Shown here in pieces: positions 33,079 through 42,635 of a DNA stretch of 64,000 bases; positions within the stretch are counted from its first letter, which is position 1; every line of letters starts with the position of its first letter. Below the pieces are notes generated by a model that saw only the letters and a program-made list of their open reading frames with translations, was not told the DNA's origin and made no database searches. This DNA is from Pirellulimonas nuda (GTDB lineage: Bacteria > Planctomycetota > Planctomycetia > Pirellulales > Lacipirellulaceae), in assembly GCF_007750855.1 (NCBI RefSeq), contig NZ_CP036291.1, positions 4,464,001 to 4,528,000 of the forward strand, read 5' to 3'. The position numbers and the translations under genes were made by a program.

Positions 33079-33156
33079 GATGATAGATGATAGAGGTTAG
33101 ATGATAGACCAGGGGATTTGTCCTTCACTATCATCTAACCTCTATCATCTATCATC
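33079..33156. repeat. Perfect 29-bp inverted repeat, A/T-rich
   Basis: Arms 33079-33107 and 33128-33156 are exact inverted copies of 29 bases built of GATGATAG-like units, around a 20-base loop. It begins at the base after the zinc-ribbon gene's stop. It is much less GC-rich than the surroundings and its perfection implies a recent origin or active maintenance. It could terminate transcription, although there is no clear T-run. Confidence 0.9.
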
Positions 33157-33193
33157 TTCGATGGCGCCCTTGACGATTGGCCTTTAGTGCCGC

Positions 33194-33221
33194 TTTACAC
33201 GCGCCTCACAGGTTCTAGAAT
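33194..33221 (+). promoter_or_regulatory. Candidate sigma-70 promoter of greA
   Basis: TTTACA at 33194-33199 and TAGAAT at 33216-33221 are spaced by 16 bases. The predicted leader is about 65 bases to the ATG at 33295. Confidence 0.5.
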
Positions 33222-33294
33222 AGTGGCTGAGCGGGGCGCCCGGCGTGGGGCCCTGCTTCTTTTTTTTCGCCGTGCTGAACGAGGCCGATACGCC

Positions 33295-33771
33295 ATGGAC
33301 ATGATCCCGATGACCCGCACGGGTTACGACAAGCTCCGCGCAGAGCTGGCCGAGCTCGAAGACGAGAAGATGCCGGAAGTCACCAAGCGGATCGCCGAGG
33401 CCCGGGCCGAGGGGGACCTCAAGGAGAACGCCGAGTACCACGGCGCCCGCGAGAGCCAGGGGATGCTGCAGGCGAAGATCAACGAGCTGCGGATGAAGCT
33501 CTCCAAGGCGAGCATCGTCGACCGATCAAAGCTCCCCAAGGACGAGGTGGTGTTCGGCTGCACCGTCAAGGTGAAGGACCTCGACTTCGGCGACACCGAG
33601 GAGTTCATCCTGGTGGGCGCCGGCGAAGAGGACGCGGACGAGGGCCGCATCAACGTCACCAGCCCGCTGGCCCAGGGCCTAATCGGCAAGAAGAAGGGAG
33701 AGAAGGTGGACGTCGAGGTGCCGGCCGGCGTGTCTCGGTTCGAGATCTTGGATATCCGCTTCGAAGACTGA
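33295..33771 (+). CDS. greA: Transcription elongation factor GreA
   Basis: Rescues backtracked RNA polymerase by stimulating transcript cleavage through its secondary channel. 158 residues from the ATG at 33295 ([20 protein letters not shown]). The coiled-coil tip carries the acidic residues in [20 protein letters not shown], and the C-terminal FKBP-like domain has [14 protein letters not shown] and [20 protein letters not shown]. An upstream in-frame start would add 36 residues unlike any Gre factor. It ends at a shared hairpin with the convergent RND gene. Confidence 0.95.
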   Translation: MDMIPMTRTGYDKLRAELAELEDEKMPEVTKRIAEARAEGDLKENAEYHGARESQGMLQAKINELRMKLSKASIVDRSKLPKDEVVFGCTVKVKDLDFGDTEEFILVGAGEEDADEGRINVTSPLAQGLIGKKKGEKVDVEVPAGVSRFEILDIRFED

Positions 33772-33790
33772 TCGAGGGCGCGCGCCTTGC

Positions 33791-33869
33791 GAGCCGGGGC
33801 GCCCCCGCCCCCGGCGCAGCCGAGTAGAGCATCCTATGCGCTGCGCCGGGGGCGGGGACGCCCCGGCTC
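33791..33869. terminator. Bidirectional terminator-like hairpin between greA and the RND pump gene
   Basis: Arms 33791-33819 and 33841-33869 (GAGCCGGGGCG against CGCCCCGGCTC) pair over 29 bases with one mismatch and a 21-base loop. The right arm includes part of the RND gene's stop codon. The very long stem is typical of the window's repeat elements. Confidence 0.75.
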
Positions 33870-36800
33870 ACAATGGGTGCGTGCTCATCATCGCGTGCAC
33901 CGCCTCGCGTTCTTTCGGGTCCTTCGAGGTGAGCAGGATCGCGGCGCTCGACAACGCGATCAGCCCCCCCAGCATCCCCACGACGCCCAGGCCCGCCGCG
34001 GCGCTCGACTGCTGGTAGACGATCCACAGCAGCAGCCCCACACACGGGAAGATCACCACGGGGATCAACACGTACTCGTCTTTCTCGAGCGGCCGGTAGG
34101 CGAAGCTGTAGCAGGCCGGGATGTAGACCAGCGTCAGCACCGTCGCGAAAGCCAATCCGTACACCACCGCGCCGGTCAGCGGCTGCCAGAACTCGGCGCC
34201 GCCGGAGATGTTCAGCAGCAGCGGCAGCAGGCCGCCGATGGTGGTGACGGTGGTCAGCAGCACCGGCCGGAGGCGGTTCACGCCCGCCTCCATCAACGCG
34301 TCGCGGACCGAGAGGCCCCGCTGGCGGCGGGCTTGGTTGGTGAAGTCCACCAGCACGATCGCGTCGTTCACCACGATGCCGGTCAGGCTCACCAGCCCGA
34401 TGAAGCTCGCCAGGCTGAATGGGAAGCCGGCCGCCCACATCCCGATCACGACGCCGATGAACGACAGCGGCACGCTGGTCATGACAATCACGCTCTGCCG
34501 GAAGCTGTTGAACTGCCAGACCAAGATGCCGGCGATCAGCACGACCCCCAGCACCATGCTGCGGAGCAGGTAGCCGAAGTTCTTGTCGCGCTCGTCGTTC
34601 TCGCCGGTAAACTCCGCCTTGATCCCTTCGGCCGGGGTCGTGGGCGCGCCGACAAACTTCTTTGCGTAGCCCTCGATCGCGATCTCGCTGTCGTCGGCCG
34701 GCACAAACCCCAGCGACGGCAAGACGTCTCCCGCGACCTGCTTGAAGATGTCCGACGGGGTGATCGGGTCGAGCACGTCACAGCGGGCCATCACGGCGCG
34801 GTCGCGGTCGTAGCGGTTCACGCTATAGACGCCGAAGTCGCGCCGCAGTTCGGCGAGCTGGCCGATGGTCGCCCGCTTGCCGTCCGCGGCGCGGACCATC
34901 AAACGCTCGAGGTCGGCGGGGCTCTGCTGGTACTCCGCTGCGAGCTGGATGCGGATGTCGACGTCCTCGTCGTCCAGCGTGATCTGGATCCGGTTGTCGC
35001 CCGCGATCGCCGTTTGCACCGCCTGGGCGATCTGCATCTCGGTCAGGCCGAACAGGCCCACCACTTCGGGGCGCGGCTCGATCACCAGCGAGGGGCTGTC
35101 GGGGCGGTAGTCGGTGGCGGCGTCGACGGTCCCGGGCAGGGCCGCGAGGTCCTGGGTGATCTGCTTCCCCAACCGGCCTAGCTGCTCGAGATTGTCGCCG
35201 GTGAGGCGGATCGCTACGTCCGAGCCCCCCGGCGGCCCTTCTTCGACGATATCGATCGACACCTTCATGCCCGGCAGCGGTCGGATGTTGTCTCGGAGGT
35301 AGCGGATCACCTCCTCCATCTGCACCTCGCGGTCCATCGGGGGGGTCATCTCGACCTGCACCTGGCCGAACTCCGGGCCGGTCGCCGCGTCCTCGTCGAC
35401 CCGCATCGACAGCCCCCCCGAGGTGCCGACCGAGGTTACGTAGTGCAGCAACGCCCCCGTCTTGTCCCACTTGCGCAGCGGATCGATGATTACCTGCGAC
35501 GCGGCCAGCGTCTCTTCGATGCTGTACCCCAGCGGGAGTTCGTAGCTGACGGTGAACTGGCCGCGGTCGCTGGACGGGAAGAACTTGAACCCCAGCTTTC
35601 CGATCAACAAGAACGCGCCGCACATCGCCAGGAAACCCCACGCGATCACGTAGGTGCGGTTGTTGAGCGCGAACTTCAGCACGCGTGCGTACCCGCGCGT
35701 GAACGGATCGAGCTTCGGCCTGACACGCAACTGAGTCGGCGCCGCGCCCTCAGGACCGGGTTGGGCGTGGAAGTACGCGGAGGTGTCGTCCGCCTCGGGT
35801 GTACGCCGGCGGTACCAGCGCGCCGCGAGGGTGGGCAGGATGAAGTGGTCTACCAGCACCGAGCCCAGCAGCGCCACGCTCACCACGCGCGGCATGACCC
35901 CCATGAAGTCGCCCATGATGCCGGGGACCATGATCATCGGCAGGAACGCCGCGATAGTGGTCAGGTCGGCCGCGATCACCGGCAGCCCCACCTCCTGGAT
36001 GCCGATCTTGGCGGCGTCGATGGGCTCCTCGCCGCGCTCGATGTGGCGGTGGATGTTCTCCGCCACGATGATCGCGCCGTCCACCACCATCCCCAGCACC
36101 AGGATGAAGCTGAACACCACCATGTTTGATACGGGGATGCCGGCGAAGTACAAGAACACCAGCGCCACCGCCAGGCTGAACGGGATCGCCAGCAGCACCA
36201 GCACGCTGATCCGCAGCCCCATGCTCCAGGCCAAGATCACCAGCACCAGCATGGCGCCGAACAGGGCGCTGGAGCCGAGCACCCGGAACATCACCCAGAT
36301 CTCTTTCGACGCGTCGCGGGTGGTTTGGAACTCGAGCCCCGGGAACTGGCCACGCAGCGCCTCGACCGCCCGGTTCAGGTCCCGCGCGGCCCCCAGCGTG
36401 TTGATGCCGGACTCTTTATTGATGATCAGCAGGGCGCCGTCTTTGCCGTCGAAGCGGGCGTGGTTGAGCGTCTTGCGGAACGCGTCGGTCACTTCGGCGA
36501 CATCGGCGACGCGGATCACCCGCCCCCCCTCGCTGCTGACGATCGCCTCGCGGATGTCGTCGACGCCGCGCAGCTTGGTCTCGTTCTGCACGCGGCGGTC
36601 GAACGAACCGGTGGTGAACTCGCCCGCGGGGACCTCGGCGTGGAAGTCGACCAGCGCCTGGCGGAGCTGCTGCAGGCTCACGCCGTACTGGATCATCATG
36701 TCCGGGTTCACATTGACCTGGATCTCGCGTTCCTTGCCCCCAAAGAGCTGCGTGTTGGCCACGCCGTCGATCTTCTCGAGCTGCTCCTGCACGTCCTCGG

Positions 36801-37275
36801 CGATCTTCTTCAGCTCTCGGTCGTCCATCGCCGTGCGCGGCGTCATGTTCACCAGCATCAGCGGCGCGTTCTCGAAGTCGATCTTCTTAACGTTGGGCTG
36901 CACCTCGCGCCCGACCGGGAACTCGTTGCGCACCCGGTCGATCAGGTCCTTGACCTTGCGTTCCGCTTCGTCGGGGTCGACGCCGTCCAAGAAGACAACC
37001 TGCGTGATCGACGAGCCGCGGAGGCTGGTCGACGCGATGAAGTCGACGCTCTGGAGCTCGCCGAGGGCGTCTTCCACCTTGCGGGCGATCTCGTTCTCGC
37101 TCTCGGTCGGGAGCGAGTCGGGGTACGGGATGGCGACCAGCACCACCGCCTTGGTGATCGCCGGGGCGAGCTGCACCGGGGTCAGCACGGCCGAGAAGAT
37201 CGCCAGCAGCAGCACCAAGATCGTGCAGACCAGCACCGTGCGGGGGTGGTCGATGGCTTGTTCGCTGAGCTTCAT
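33868..37275 (-). CDS. RND efflux transporter, HAE1-like (AcrB family)
   Basis: 1135 residues, inner-membrane proton-driven pump. It begins [20 protein letters not shown] (first membrane helix), then two large periplasmic loops and twelve membrane helices expected; [23 protein letters not shown] and [20 protein letters not shown] stretches mark helices 6 and 10. The helix-4 proton-relay motif reads [18 protein letters not shown], with a single Asp where AcrB has two, a feature more usual in metal-exporting RND pumps. The adaptor gene is upstream on the same strand; no outer-membrane channel gene is in the window. Substrate unknown. Confidence 0.9.
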   Translation of the reverse strand: MKLSEQAIDHPRTVLVCTILVLLLAIFSAVLTPVQLAPAITKAVVLVAIPYPDSLPTESENEIARKVEDALGELQSVDFIASTSLRGSSITQVVFLDGVDPDEAERKVKDLIDRVRNEFPVGREVQPNVKKIDFENAPLMLVNMTPRTAMDDRELKKIAEDVQEQLEKIDGVANTQLFGGKEREIQVNVNPDMMIQYGVSLQQLRQALVDFHAEVPAGEFTTGSFDRRVQNETKLRGVDDIREAIVSSEGGRVIRVADVAEVTDAFRKTLNHARFDGKDGALLIINKESGINTLGAARDLNRAVEALRGQFPGLEFQTTRDASKEIWVMFRVLGSSALFGAMLVLVILAWSMGLRISVLVLLAIPFSLAVALVFLYFAGIPVSNMVVFSFILVLGMVVDGAIIVAENIHRHIERGEEPIDAAKIGIQEVGLPVIAADLTTIAAFLPMIMVPGIMGDFMGVMPRVVSVALLGSVLVDHFILPTLAARWYRRRTPEADDTSAYFHAQPGPEGAAPTQLRVRPKLDPFTRGYARVLKFALNNRTYVIAWGFLAMCGAFLLIGKLGFKFFPSSDRGQFTVSYELPLGYSIEETLAASQVIIDPLRKWDKTGALLHYVTSVGTSGGLSMRVDEDAATGPEFGQVQVEMTPPMDREVQMEEVIRYLRDNIRPLPGMKVSIDIVEEGPPGGSDVAIRLTGDNLEQLGRLGKQITQDLAALPGTVDAATDYRPDSPSLVIEPRPEVVGLFGLTEMQIAQAVQTAIAGDNRIQITLDDEDVDIRIQLAAEYQQSPADLERLMVRAADGKRATIGQLAELRRDFGVYSVNRYDRDRAVMARCDVLDPITPSDIFKQVAGDVLPSLGFVPADDSEIAIEGYAKKFVGAPTTPAEGIKAEFTGENDERDKNFGYLLRSMVLGVVLIAGILVWQFNSFRQSVIVMTSVPLSFIGVVIGMWAAGFPFSLASFIGLVSLTGIVVNDAIVLVDFTNQARRQRGLSVRDALMEAGVNRLRPVLLTTVTTIGGLLPLLLNISGGAEFWQPLTGAVVYGLAFATVLTLVYIPACYSFAYRPLEKDEYVLIPVVIFPCVGLLLWIVYQQSSAAAGLGVVGMLGGLIALSSAAILLTSKDPKEREAVHAMMSTHPL

Positions 37276-37343
37276 GGCAATTTCAACTACGGACGAAGGT
37301 TAACCACGGAGCCACCCAGTACACTGAGACGGACAGAGCAATT

Positions 37344-37427
37344 CTCTCGCCGAGGCGCGGAGACGCAGAGGACGAACTGGGTGTACCTTGTTCATTGACT
37401 CTCTGCGCCTCCGCGCCTCTGCGAGAG
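37344..37427. repeat. Intergenic hairpin, family D
   Basis: Arms 37344-37370 and 37401-37427 (CTCTCGCCGAGGCGCGG against CCGCGCCTCTGCGAGAG) match at 25 of 27 positions. It lies inside the adaptor-pump operon, between the stop of the adaptor and the start of the pump, and is preceded by TTAACCACGG-like sequence. It might lower pump expression relative to the adaptor. Confidence 0.75.
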
Positions 37428-37467
37428 ACGTTTTTCTTTTCGAGTGCGGTCTCAACGGTGAACCGTC

Positions 37468-38790
37468 TTACTGAGCCTGTCGCAAGGCGTTGCGGGCGGA
37501 GGTCTTTTCTGGGGCGTCGGGCTTCTCTGCTACCGAACCTCCACCGGCTGGCGCCGGCGGCTCGCCCGGGTCGTTGACGACGCGCACCAGCTCGCCGTCG
37601 GAGAGGCGTTGCTGGCCGCGCACCACGACCCGCTCAAGCGACGCGGCGGTTGACGGGATGACGACCTCGTTGCCCAGGTCGACCCACTGCTTCAGCTCGA
37701 CCCGCTGGGCGCGTGGCGCCTCGGTCTCGGCGATGTCCCAGAACATCACCCGAACCGGGAGCGACGTGTCGCGGAGCGTGAACAGGTGGGCGTCGCGGCC
37801 CCGGAAGATGACGGCCGATTCCGGCACGCGGTAGCCCAGCACCTCGTCGGTGACGATCCGCGCGGTGGCGACCATCCCGGGCCGCAGCAGACGCTCGGAG
37901 TTCGGGATCCGGATCTCGACTTCAAACAGACCGGTGCGCTCGTCGGCCACCTGAGCGATGCGGTAGACCTCCGCCTCGATCGCCGGCCACTTCTGGCCGA
38001 ACATGTCGCGGCCCTCGAGCTGCACGTAAGCGCGGAACGGGGCGTCCGCGTCCTGCTGCCGGGTGACTCGCATCCGCGCCTGGAGCTCGCGCACGCGCGA
38101 CTCGGGAACGTCGACCACCAGCAAGACATCGTCGTTCTGCACGATCTCGAAGACCGCCTCGTTCGGCCCGACCGACTCGCCGGGGACCGCCATCCGGTCG
38201 GCGATCGTGCCGTCGACCGGCGACACCAGCACGGAGTCTTCTAGGTTCTTGACGGCCACCTCCTGCTGGCTCTTGGCCAGGGCCATCTGCGTGAGCACCT
38301 CTTGGAACTCGGCCTCGGTCAGCGCGCCCGAGCGGCCCTCGTAGAGCTGGCGGGCGCGGCGGAGGTCGGAGGTCGCCTGCTCGAACTGAGCGACCGCCTC
38401 GCCGCGGCGGGCGATGTACACCCGGTCGTCGAGCCGCGCCAGCACCTGACCGGCGACGACCCGATCGCCCACGTCGAGCATCTCGCCGGCCTGGTTGACC
38501 CCCAACTGCTGGACCCGCCCGCCGACCTCGAAGCCCAGCGTGTAGGTCTCCCAGGGGCGGATCTTGCCGCTAAAGGTCACCGTGAGCTCGCAGAGGCCGG
38601 GCTCAACCGAACGCACGGCTACGCGGGGCTTCGCCTTGGCGATGGCGGGGGCGGGGGCGGCGAGCTGGTCGCGCATCCGGGCCGCGGCGGAGTCGTCTTT
38701 CTTGCTCGACCACCACATGACGAAGATCGCCGCCACGGTGATCGCCGTCAGAACCGAGTACTTGGCGAGCCTGCGGAGCGCTTTCTTCAT
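37468..38790 (-). CDS. RND-type periplasmic adaptor (membrane fusion protein, HlyD/AcrA family)
   Basis: 440 residues from the ATG at 38790; the longer upstream frame lacks family character. One membrane anchor near 10-28 (YSVLTAITVAAIFVMWWSSK). Barrel-sandwich halves at RPWETYTLGFEVGGRVQQLG and SVLVSPVDGTIADRMAVPGE flank an alpha-hairpin of about 60 residues; the beta-barrel and membrane-proximal domains follow. The C-terminus is Pro/Ala-rich. It bridges the downstream RND pump to an outer-membrane channel not found here. The family D repeat separates the two genes. Confidence 0.88.
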   Translation of the reverse strand: MKKALRRLAKYSVLTAITVAAIFVMWWSSKKDDSAAARMRDQLAAPAPAIAKAKPRVAVRSVEPGLCELTVTFSGKIRPWETYTLGFEVGGRVQQLGVNQAGEMLDVGDRVVAGQVLARLDDRVYIARRGEAVAQFEQATSDLRRARQLYEGRSGALTEAEFQEVLTQMALAKSQQEVAVKNLEDSVLVSPVDGTIADRMAVPGESVGPNEAVFEIVQNDDVLLVVDVPESRVRELQARMRVTRQQDADAPFRAYVQLEGRDMFGQKWPAIEAEVYRIAQVADERTGLFEVEIRIPNSERLLRPGMVATARIVTDEVLGYRVPESAVIFRGRDAHLFTLRDTSLPVRVMFWDIAETEAPRAQRVELKQWVDLGNEVVIPSTAASLERVVVRGQQRLSDGELVRVVNDPGEPPAPAGGGSVAEKPDAPEKTSARNALRQAQ

Positions 38791-38896
38791 AGAACCGAGC
38801 GAGGGGAACAACCGGGGTTCGTAGCGCCGCCCGGCGGACGTGCAGCCCCACCGATGATAGGCGCCACCGCGTTGCGCGACAATCGCCGCGGCAGAT

Positions 38897-39235
38897 TCAC
38901 CCAGCCCCGGCTTCGCGGCGCAGCAGGCCGGCGAGTTCCGCGACATTGGCGCCGCGGATCAGCAGCTTCTTGCGGGGGTTGGTGTGCCCAGCCAAGACAC
39001 TGACCTCCGCGGGCCGGAGCCCCAAGCGATCGGCGACGACCGCGACCACCGCGGCGTTTGCTTTGCCGCGCTCAGGCGCCACGGTGACGATCACCCGCAG
39101 TCTTCCGTCGTGGACCCCGGCAAACTGATTGGCGCGCCCCGAGGCGCGGGCGAGCACCGGCAACACCACCCCTTCGGCGTGCGGCTCCAGGGCTACCTCG
39201 AGACCGTTCGGCGGGGTGTCAGCAGGCTGGGTCAC
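38897..39235 (-). CDS. DUF167 (YggU-family) protein
   Basis: 112 residues from a GTG at 39235 in a GTGA overlap with the upstream ABC permease. The DUF167 signature is visible: VIVTVAPERGKANAAVVAVV, ADRLGLRPAEVSVLAGHTNP and RKKLLI. Small alpha/beta protein of unknown function, cytosolic. The overlap indicates coupled translation with the permease, although no functional link is known. Confidence 0.85.
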   Translation of the reverse strand: MTQPADTPPNGLEVALEPHAEGVVLPVLARASGRANQFAGVHDGRLRVIVTVAPERGKANAAVVAVVADRLGLRPAEVSVLAGHTNPRKKLLIRGANVAELAGLLRREAGAG

Positions 39236-40707
39236 GCGAGGTCGCGGTCCTCGAACAGCGTCAGCGCAACCAGCATCGCGATCGTGACGAACAACAGGCA
39301 GTAGACGCCCGCCCACAGCAGGTAGTCTAGCGGCACGCTGCGCGCGCCGACCGTGGCCGCCTCGACGTTGAAGTGGTCGAGCACCGGCAGCACCACGGCG
39401 CTCAACCGGCCAAAGAACGACACAAACTCGTTCTTCCCCACCGACGACTGGGCCACCAGCGGCGTCAGGTGCCCCAGCACGTAGATCGTGCCGACAATGA
39501 TCAGGTTGGGCAGCATCGGCAGCCGCGTTGAGATGGCCAGGCTGATCGAGGCCAGCACGATCGTCTCCATGAGCGCCAGCGTCAGCACCGGCACGGTGCG
39601 GATCATCTCCGTGTTGCACTCTTGCCAGTTGGGGGTGGGGTTGGAAGACTCGCGCGAGTCGTACACCACCTTGTACGACACCGCGGCCATCAGGAACCCG
39701 CCGAGGATGACGAACATCACCACCACCGGCCAGACGATGCCGAGGAACTTGCCCAGGATGAATTGGCGCCGGCTGATGGGCTTCGAGAGGAGCGTGAGGG
39801 CCGTTTTGCCCTCGATCTCGTCCGCCACCGACACGCTGGCGGTCCACAGCGCGAAGACGATGCCGAACACCATGATCAGCGACCGGCCAGAGTCCTTCAG
39901 CATCTTCACGTCTTCGCCGAACGTGTTGTATGGGATGTACACGAAGGCCACCATCGCCACGGCGCCGACGATCAGCAGCAGCAGGTAGAGCGGCTGCCCC
40001 ATCGCCTCCTTGGCGGTCGCCAGCGCCACGATGCCGGTGCCGCGCAGCAGCGAAGCGATCAGCAGGTAGCTCAGGTAGAAAGTGATCACCGCGCCGGCGG
40101 CCCACAGCACGTCGCGTGCTTCGGGCGTACGCAGCTCGGTGGTGAGGCTGATCGTCAGCTCTGCCGGGAGGTCGGACTCGTTGGTGATGTAGAGCGTGTC
40201 GACGGCGCCTTCGAAGCCGCGGGCCCGCTTGCTGGCGGGGGTCCAGACGTAGGGCTCGTCCCCCTGCACCAGCACCACGGGGCTGTCGTAGGCCACCCCC
40301 TTCTCAACCGCGACCCGTAGGTCCTGGTCGCTCTGGAACTCGTACCGCTTCACCTCGGCCGCGACGAACGGGTTCTGCAACGCGTAGACCTCGTCTTCGG
40401 TGCGGGGCTCCAGCGGGACCGTTTCGGTGCGCTCGCCGACGCTCCCGATCCGGGCCATCGAGGAAGCCACCTCCCGCACCGGCATCACCGGCAGGCCGAT
40501 GAGGAACAGCGTCACCCATACCCCGGCCACGGCCGACACCCAGGCCAGGGGCCCATCGGTGACCCACGAGGTGATCCACGCCCCCGCCTTGCGCGAGACC
40601 AGGGCCGCGAGCCCCCACAGCAGCGCCAGCACCGCCACGCCCAGCGTCACCCCGGCGGCGACGATCCAGAGCGGCGTGATCCAGAGTTGAAGGGTCGAGG
40701 TGTCCAT
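39232..40707 (-). CDS. ABC-2-type transporter permease
   Basis: 491 residues, polytopic inner-membrane protein. Two N-terminal membrane helices flank a periplasmic domain (about 85-195), followed by at least six further helices such as VLWAAGAVITFYLSYLLIA, LYLLLLIVGAVAMVAFVYI and LIMVFGIVFALWTASVSVA. The cytoplasmic motif DEIEGKTALTLLSKPISRRQ then FILGKFLGIVWPV is typical of ABC-2 permeases. No ATPase subunit gene is adjacent, so its partner lies elsewhere. Substrate unknown. Confidence 0.8.
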   Translation of the reverse strand: MDTSTLQLWITPLWIVAAGVTLGVAVLALLWGLAALVSRKAGAWITSWVTDGPLAWVSAVAGVWVTLFLIGLPVMPVREVASSMARIGSVGERTETVPLEPRTEDEVYALQNPFVAAEVKRYEFQSDQDLRVAVEKGVAYDSPVVLVQGDEPYVWTPASKRARGFEGAVDTLYITNESDLPAELTISLTTELRTPEARDVLWAAGAVITFYLSYLLIASLLRGTGIVALATAKEAMGQPLYLLLLIVGAVAMVAFVYIPYNTFGEDVKMLKDSGRSLIMVFGIVFALWTASVSVADEIEGKTALTLLSKPISRRQFILGKFLGIVWPVVVMFVILGGFLMAAVSYKVVYDSRESSNPTPNWQECNTEMIRTVPVLTLALMETIVLASISLAISTRLPMLPNLIIVGTIYVLGHLTPLVAQSSVGKNEFVSFFGRLSAVVLPVLDHFNVEAATVGARSVPLDYLLWAGVYCLLFVTIAMLVALTLFEDRDLA

Positions 40708-40749
40708 CGGCCGGCGGAGTAAGCGGTTGGCTGAAGCGGTAGCGGAGTG

Positions 40750-41025
40750 CTAGTAACGGATGGAAAAGTCGTCGAAATCCCCCAGCGGCGGCTGGGGGTC
40801 GCTGAACTCGGCAGCGATCCGGTCGGCCATCTGCTTGCGGATCGCCGTTTGAAACGCGTCTAGTTCGTCGCTGGGCCCTTCGGCCACCATCCGCACGCTG
40901 CCGTCGGGCAGGTTCTGCACGTAGCCCGTGACCGCGTAGGCGGCCGCGATCCGTCGAGTGGCAGCGCGGAAGCCGACCCCCTGAACACGACCGGAATACC
41001 GCACCGTGCGACGCTGTGCTGCCAT
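40750..41025 (-). CDS. acyP: Acylphosphatase
   Basis: Hydrolyses carboxyl-phosphate bonds of small acyl phosphates. 91 residues, full size. The phosphate-binding loop and catalytic Arg are in YSGRVQGVGFRAATRRIA, and the catalytic Asn in TGYVQNLPDGSVRMVAEG. Cytosolic. Forty-two bases separate it from the permease on the same strand, and it is divergent from the next gene. Confidence 0.93.
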   Translation of the reverse strand: MAAQRRTVRYSGRVQGVGFRAATRRIAAAYAVTGYVQNLPDGSVRMVAEGPSDELDAFQTAIRKQMADRIAAEFSDPQPPLGDFDDFSIRY

Positions 41026-41137
41026 GGCGTTTGGGCGGAAGTAGGATCGCAGTTCCCAGAAACTTGAGTCTAACTGGGCGATTTTCGACCGGCTAGTGTT
41101 GACGCGCCAGCAGGCGACCCCCTACCCTCTGGCCGCC

Positions 41138-42223
41138 ATGACCCTCAAGCCGCTGCCACAGGCCATTCTGCTCCGACTGCCGGTACTGCTGGCGGCCCTC
41201 GGGGCGTCGCCGGCCCCCGCCGACACCGCGGTGGTGTTGCTGCACAACGGGGCCGTGATGCGTGGCGAGGTCCGGCTCTTAGGAGAACAGGTCCGGATCG
41301 AGAACCCGGGCAGCGAGATCACCCTGCGGCCGTCGCAGGTGGCCAAGATTGCGGCCTCCGTCGAGGAGCTGTACGCGTGGCGCCGCACGCAGTTGGTTTC
41401 GCCGCTGCCGGGCGAGCACATCGACCTGGCCGAGTGGTGCCAGCAGAATGAGCTCTGGAAGCAGGCCGCCCAGCAATTGCTGCAAGCCAAGGCCCTGACG
41501 CCGGGCGACCCTCGGATCGCCCCGGCCCAGCAGCGCCTGATGGCGGCGTGGCAGCGGGCCGAGCGCGGCGAGCCGGCCTCCTCGGCGCCGGCCAAGACCA
41601 CCACCACCATCACCCCGCCCGACGCCGGCGTCCCCAGCCTGCCCGAGGGCGCCCTGGCCGAGTTCTCGCGCCGGGTGCAGCCGATCTTGGTCAACAACTG
41701 CACCACCGCCGGGTGCCATCAGGCCGGTGGCTCCGAGGTGTTCCAGCTCGACCGCGGGCTGGTTTACGGCCACGGCGACCGGCGTTCGACGCTCACCAAC
41801 CTGATGGCCGTGCTGTCCGCCATCGACCGCGAGGCCCCCGGCGACAGCCCGCTGCTGCAGGCCGCGCGGACACCGCACGGCGGGGCAGATCAGCCCTGGT
41901 TCATCGGCCGACGCGTCGATCAGCTCGAGCGCGTCGCCGCGTGGGTAGAACTCGTGGCGCCAACCCCGGAGGCCGCGGAATCGGCCGTGGCCGACTCGCG
42001 CCAAGAAGGCCCCGTCCGGCAGGCGTCGTACGAAGCGCCCAGCGACGGCGGTCCAGAAAACCCCTACGCGTACCTGTCGAAGCCCGGCGCCGCCGAGGCG
42101 GCATTCGGCACGCCCGACACGCTGCCCGGAGACGACGTGCGGCCAGAGACGCCGGCCGAAGCCTACCGGCCCCGCGACCCGTTCGACGCCGAGGCGTTCA
42201 ACCGTGCGCGGCGTTCCCCGTAG
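41138..42223 (+). CDS. Exported protein with a single CX4CH motif, planctomycete-type
   Basis: 361 residues from the ATG at 41138; an alternative GTG at 41096 would place 14 residues before the signal. Signal peptide AILLRLPVLLAALGASPAPA. Residues about 30-90 (LLHNGAVMRGEVRLLGEQVR) look like a small beta domain; a helical segment and Thr/Pro linker lead to VQPILVNNCTTAGCHQAGG near 190. Cytochrome-like domains with this sequence context usually carry CXXCH; here four residues separate the cysteines, so c-type haem attachment is uncertain. The C-terminus is Pro-rich and probably disordered. Confidence 0.6.
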   Translation: MTLKPLPQAILLRLPVLLAALGASPAPADTAVVLLHNGAVMRGEVRLLGEQVRIENPGSEITLRPSQVAKIAASVEELYAWRRTQLVSPLPGEHIDLAEWCQQNELWKQAAQQLLQAKALTPGDPRIAPAQQRLMAAWQRAERGEPASSAPAKTTTTITPPDAGVPSLPEGALAEFSRRVQPILVNNCTTAGCHQAGGSEVFQLDRGLVYGHGDRRSTLTNLMAVLSAIDREAPGDSPLLQAARTPHGGADQPWFIGRRVDQLERVAAWVELVAPTPEAAESAVADSRQEGPVRQASYEAPSDGGPENPYAYLSKPGAAEAAFGTPDTLPGDDVRPETPAEAYRPRDPFDAEAFNRARRSP

Positions 42224-42238
42224 CGCTCAGCCGGTGGC

Positions 42239-42505
42239 TCAGTAGCCGTCTGGGTAGGTCATCGAGCCGTCTTCCATCATCATCGGCGGCTCCATCATCA
42301 TGCCGCCGTCTTCGATGTAGGTCTCGCCGGCCATCACGGCGCCGCCAGCGGCAGTGCCGCTACGCCCGCCGCAGCCGCAGCAGTCGCAGTTGGCGACCGG
42401 GGACGAGTAGTCGTACGCAGAGGAGCAAGCGCGGCAACCGATTTGGGGGCCCGCGGCGAGCAATCCCAGCAGCCCCAGGGCCGCGTTCTTCTGCCAAGCT
42501 TTCAT
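42239..42505 (-). CDS. Small Cys- and Met-rich lipoprotein
   Basis: 88 residues from the ATG at 42505, which has GAGGGAG 5 bases upstream. The lipoprotein signal MKAWQKNAALGLLGLLAAGP is followed by the lipobox-like PQIGC. The mature part is Cys-rich (CRACSS, CDCCGCGGRSG) and then Met-rich (GGMMMEPPMMMEDGSM). Such residues suggest metal binding, particularly copper, but no family is recognised. It is convergent with the preceding plus-strand gene. Confidence 0.6.
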   Translation of the reverse strand: MKAWQKNAALGLLGLLAAGPQIGCRACSSAYDYSSPVANCDCCGCGGRSGTAAGGAVMAGETYIEDGGMMMEPPMMMEDGSMTYPDGY

Positions 42506-42635
42506 CGCACTCCCTCGACTTCGTCTAGAAGCGGCCCGTCTGGCGACGCACCCAGAAGCAGAGATCGGCCGGCGCCGCGGGGTGGGATTAGCGAAGCTGC
42601 GACGATTCTGACGCACGAAGCCCGAAGCGGCGGCT

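Noticed and set aside
33787..35181. A 464-codon plus-strand frame over the RND gene
   Set aside because: It is antisense to a clear RND transporter and has low-complexity His/Gln/Arg composition.
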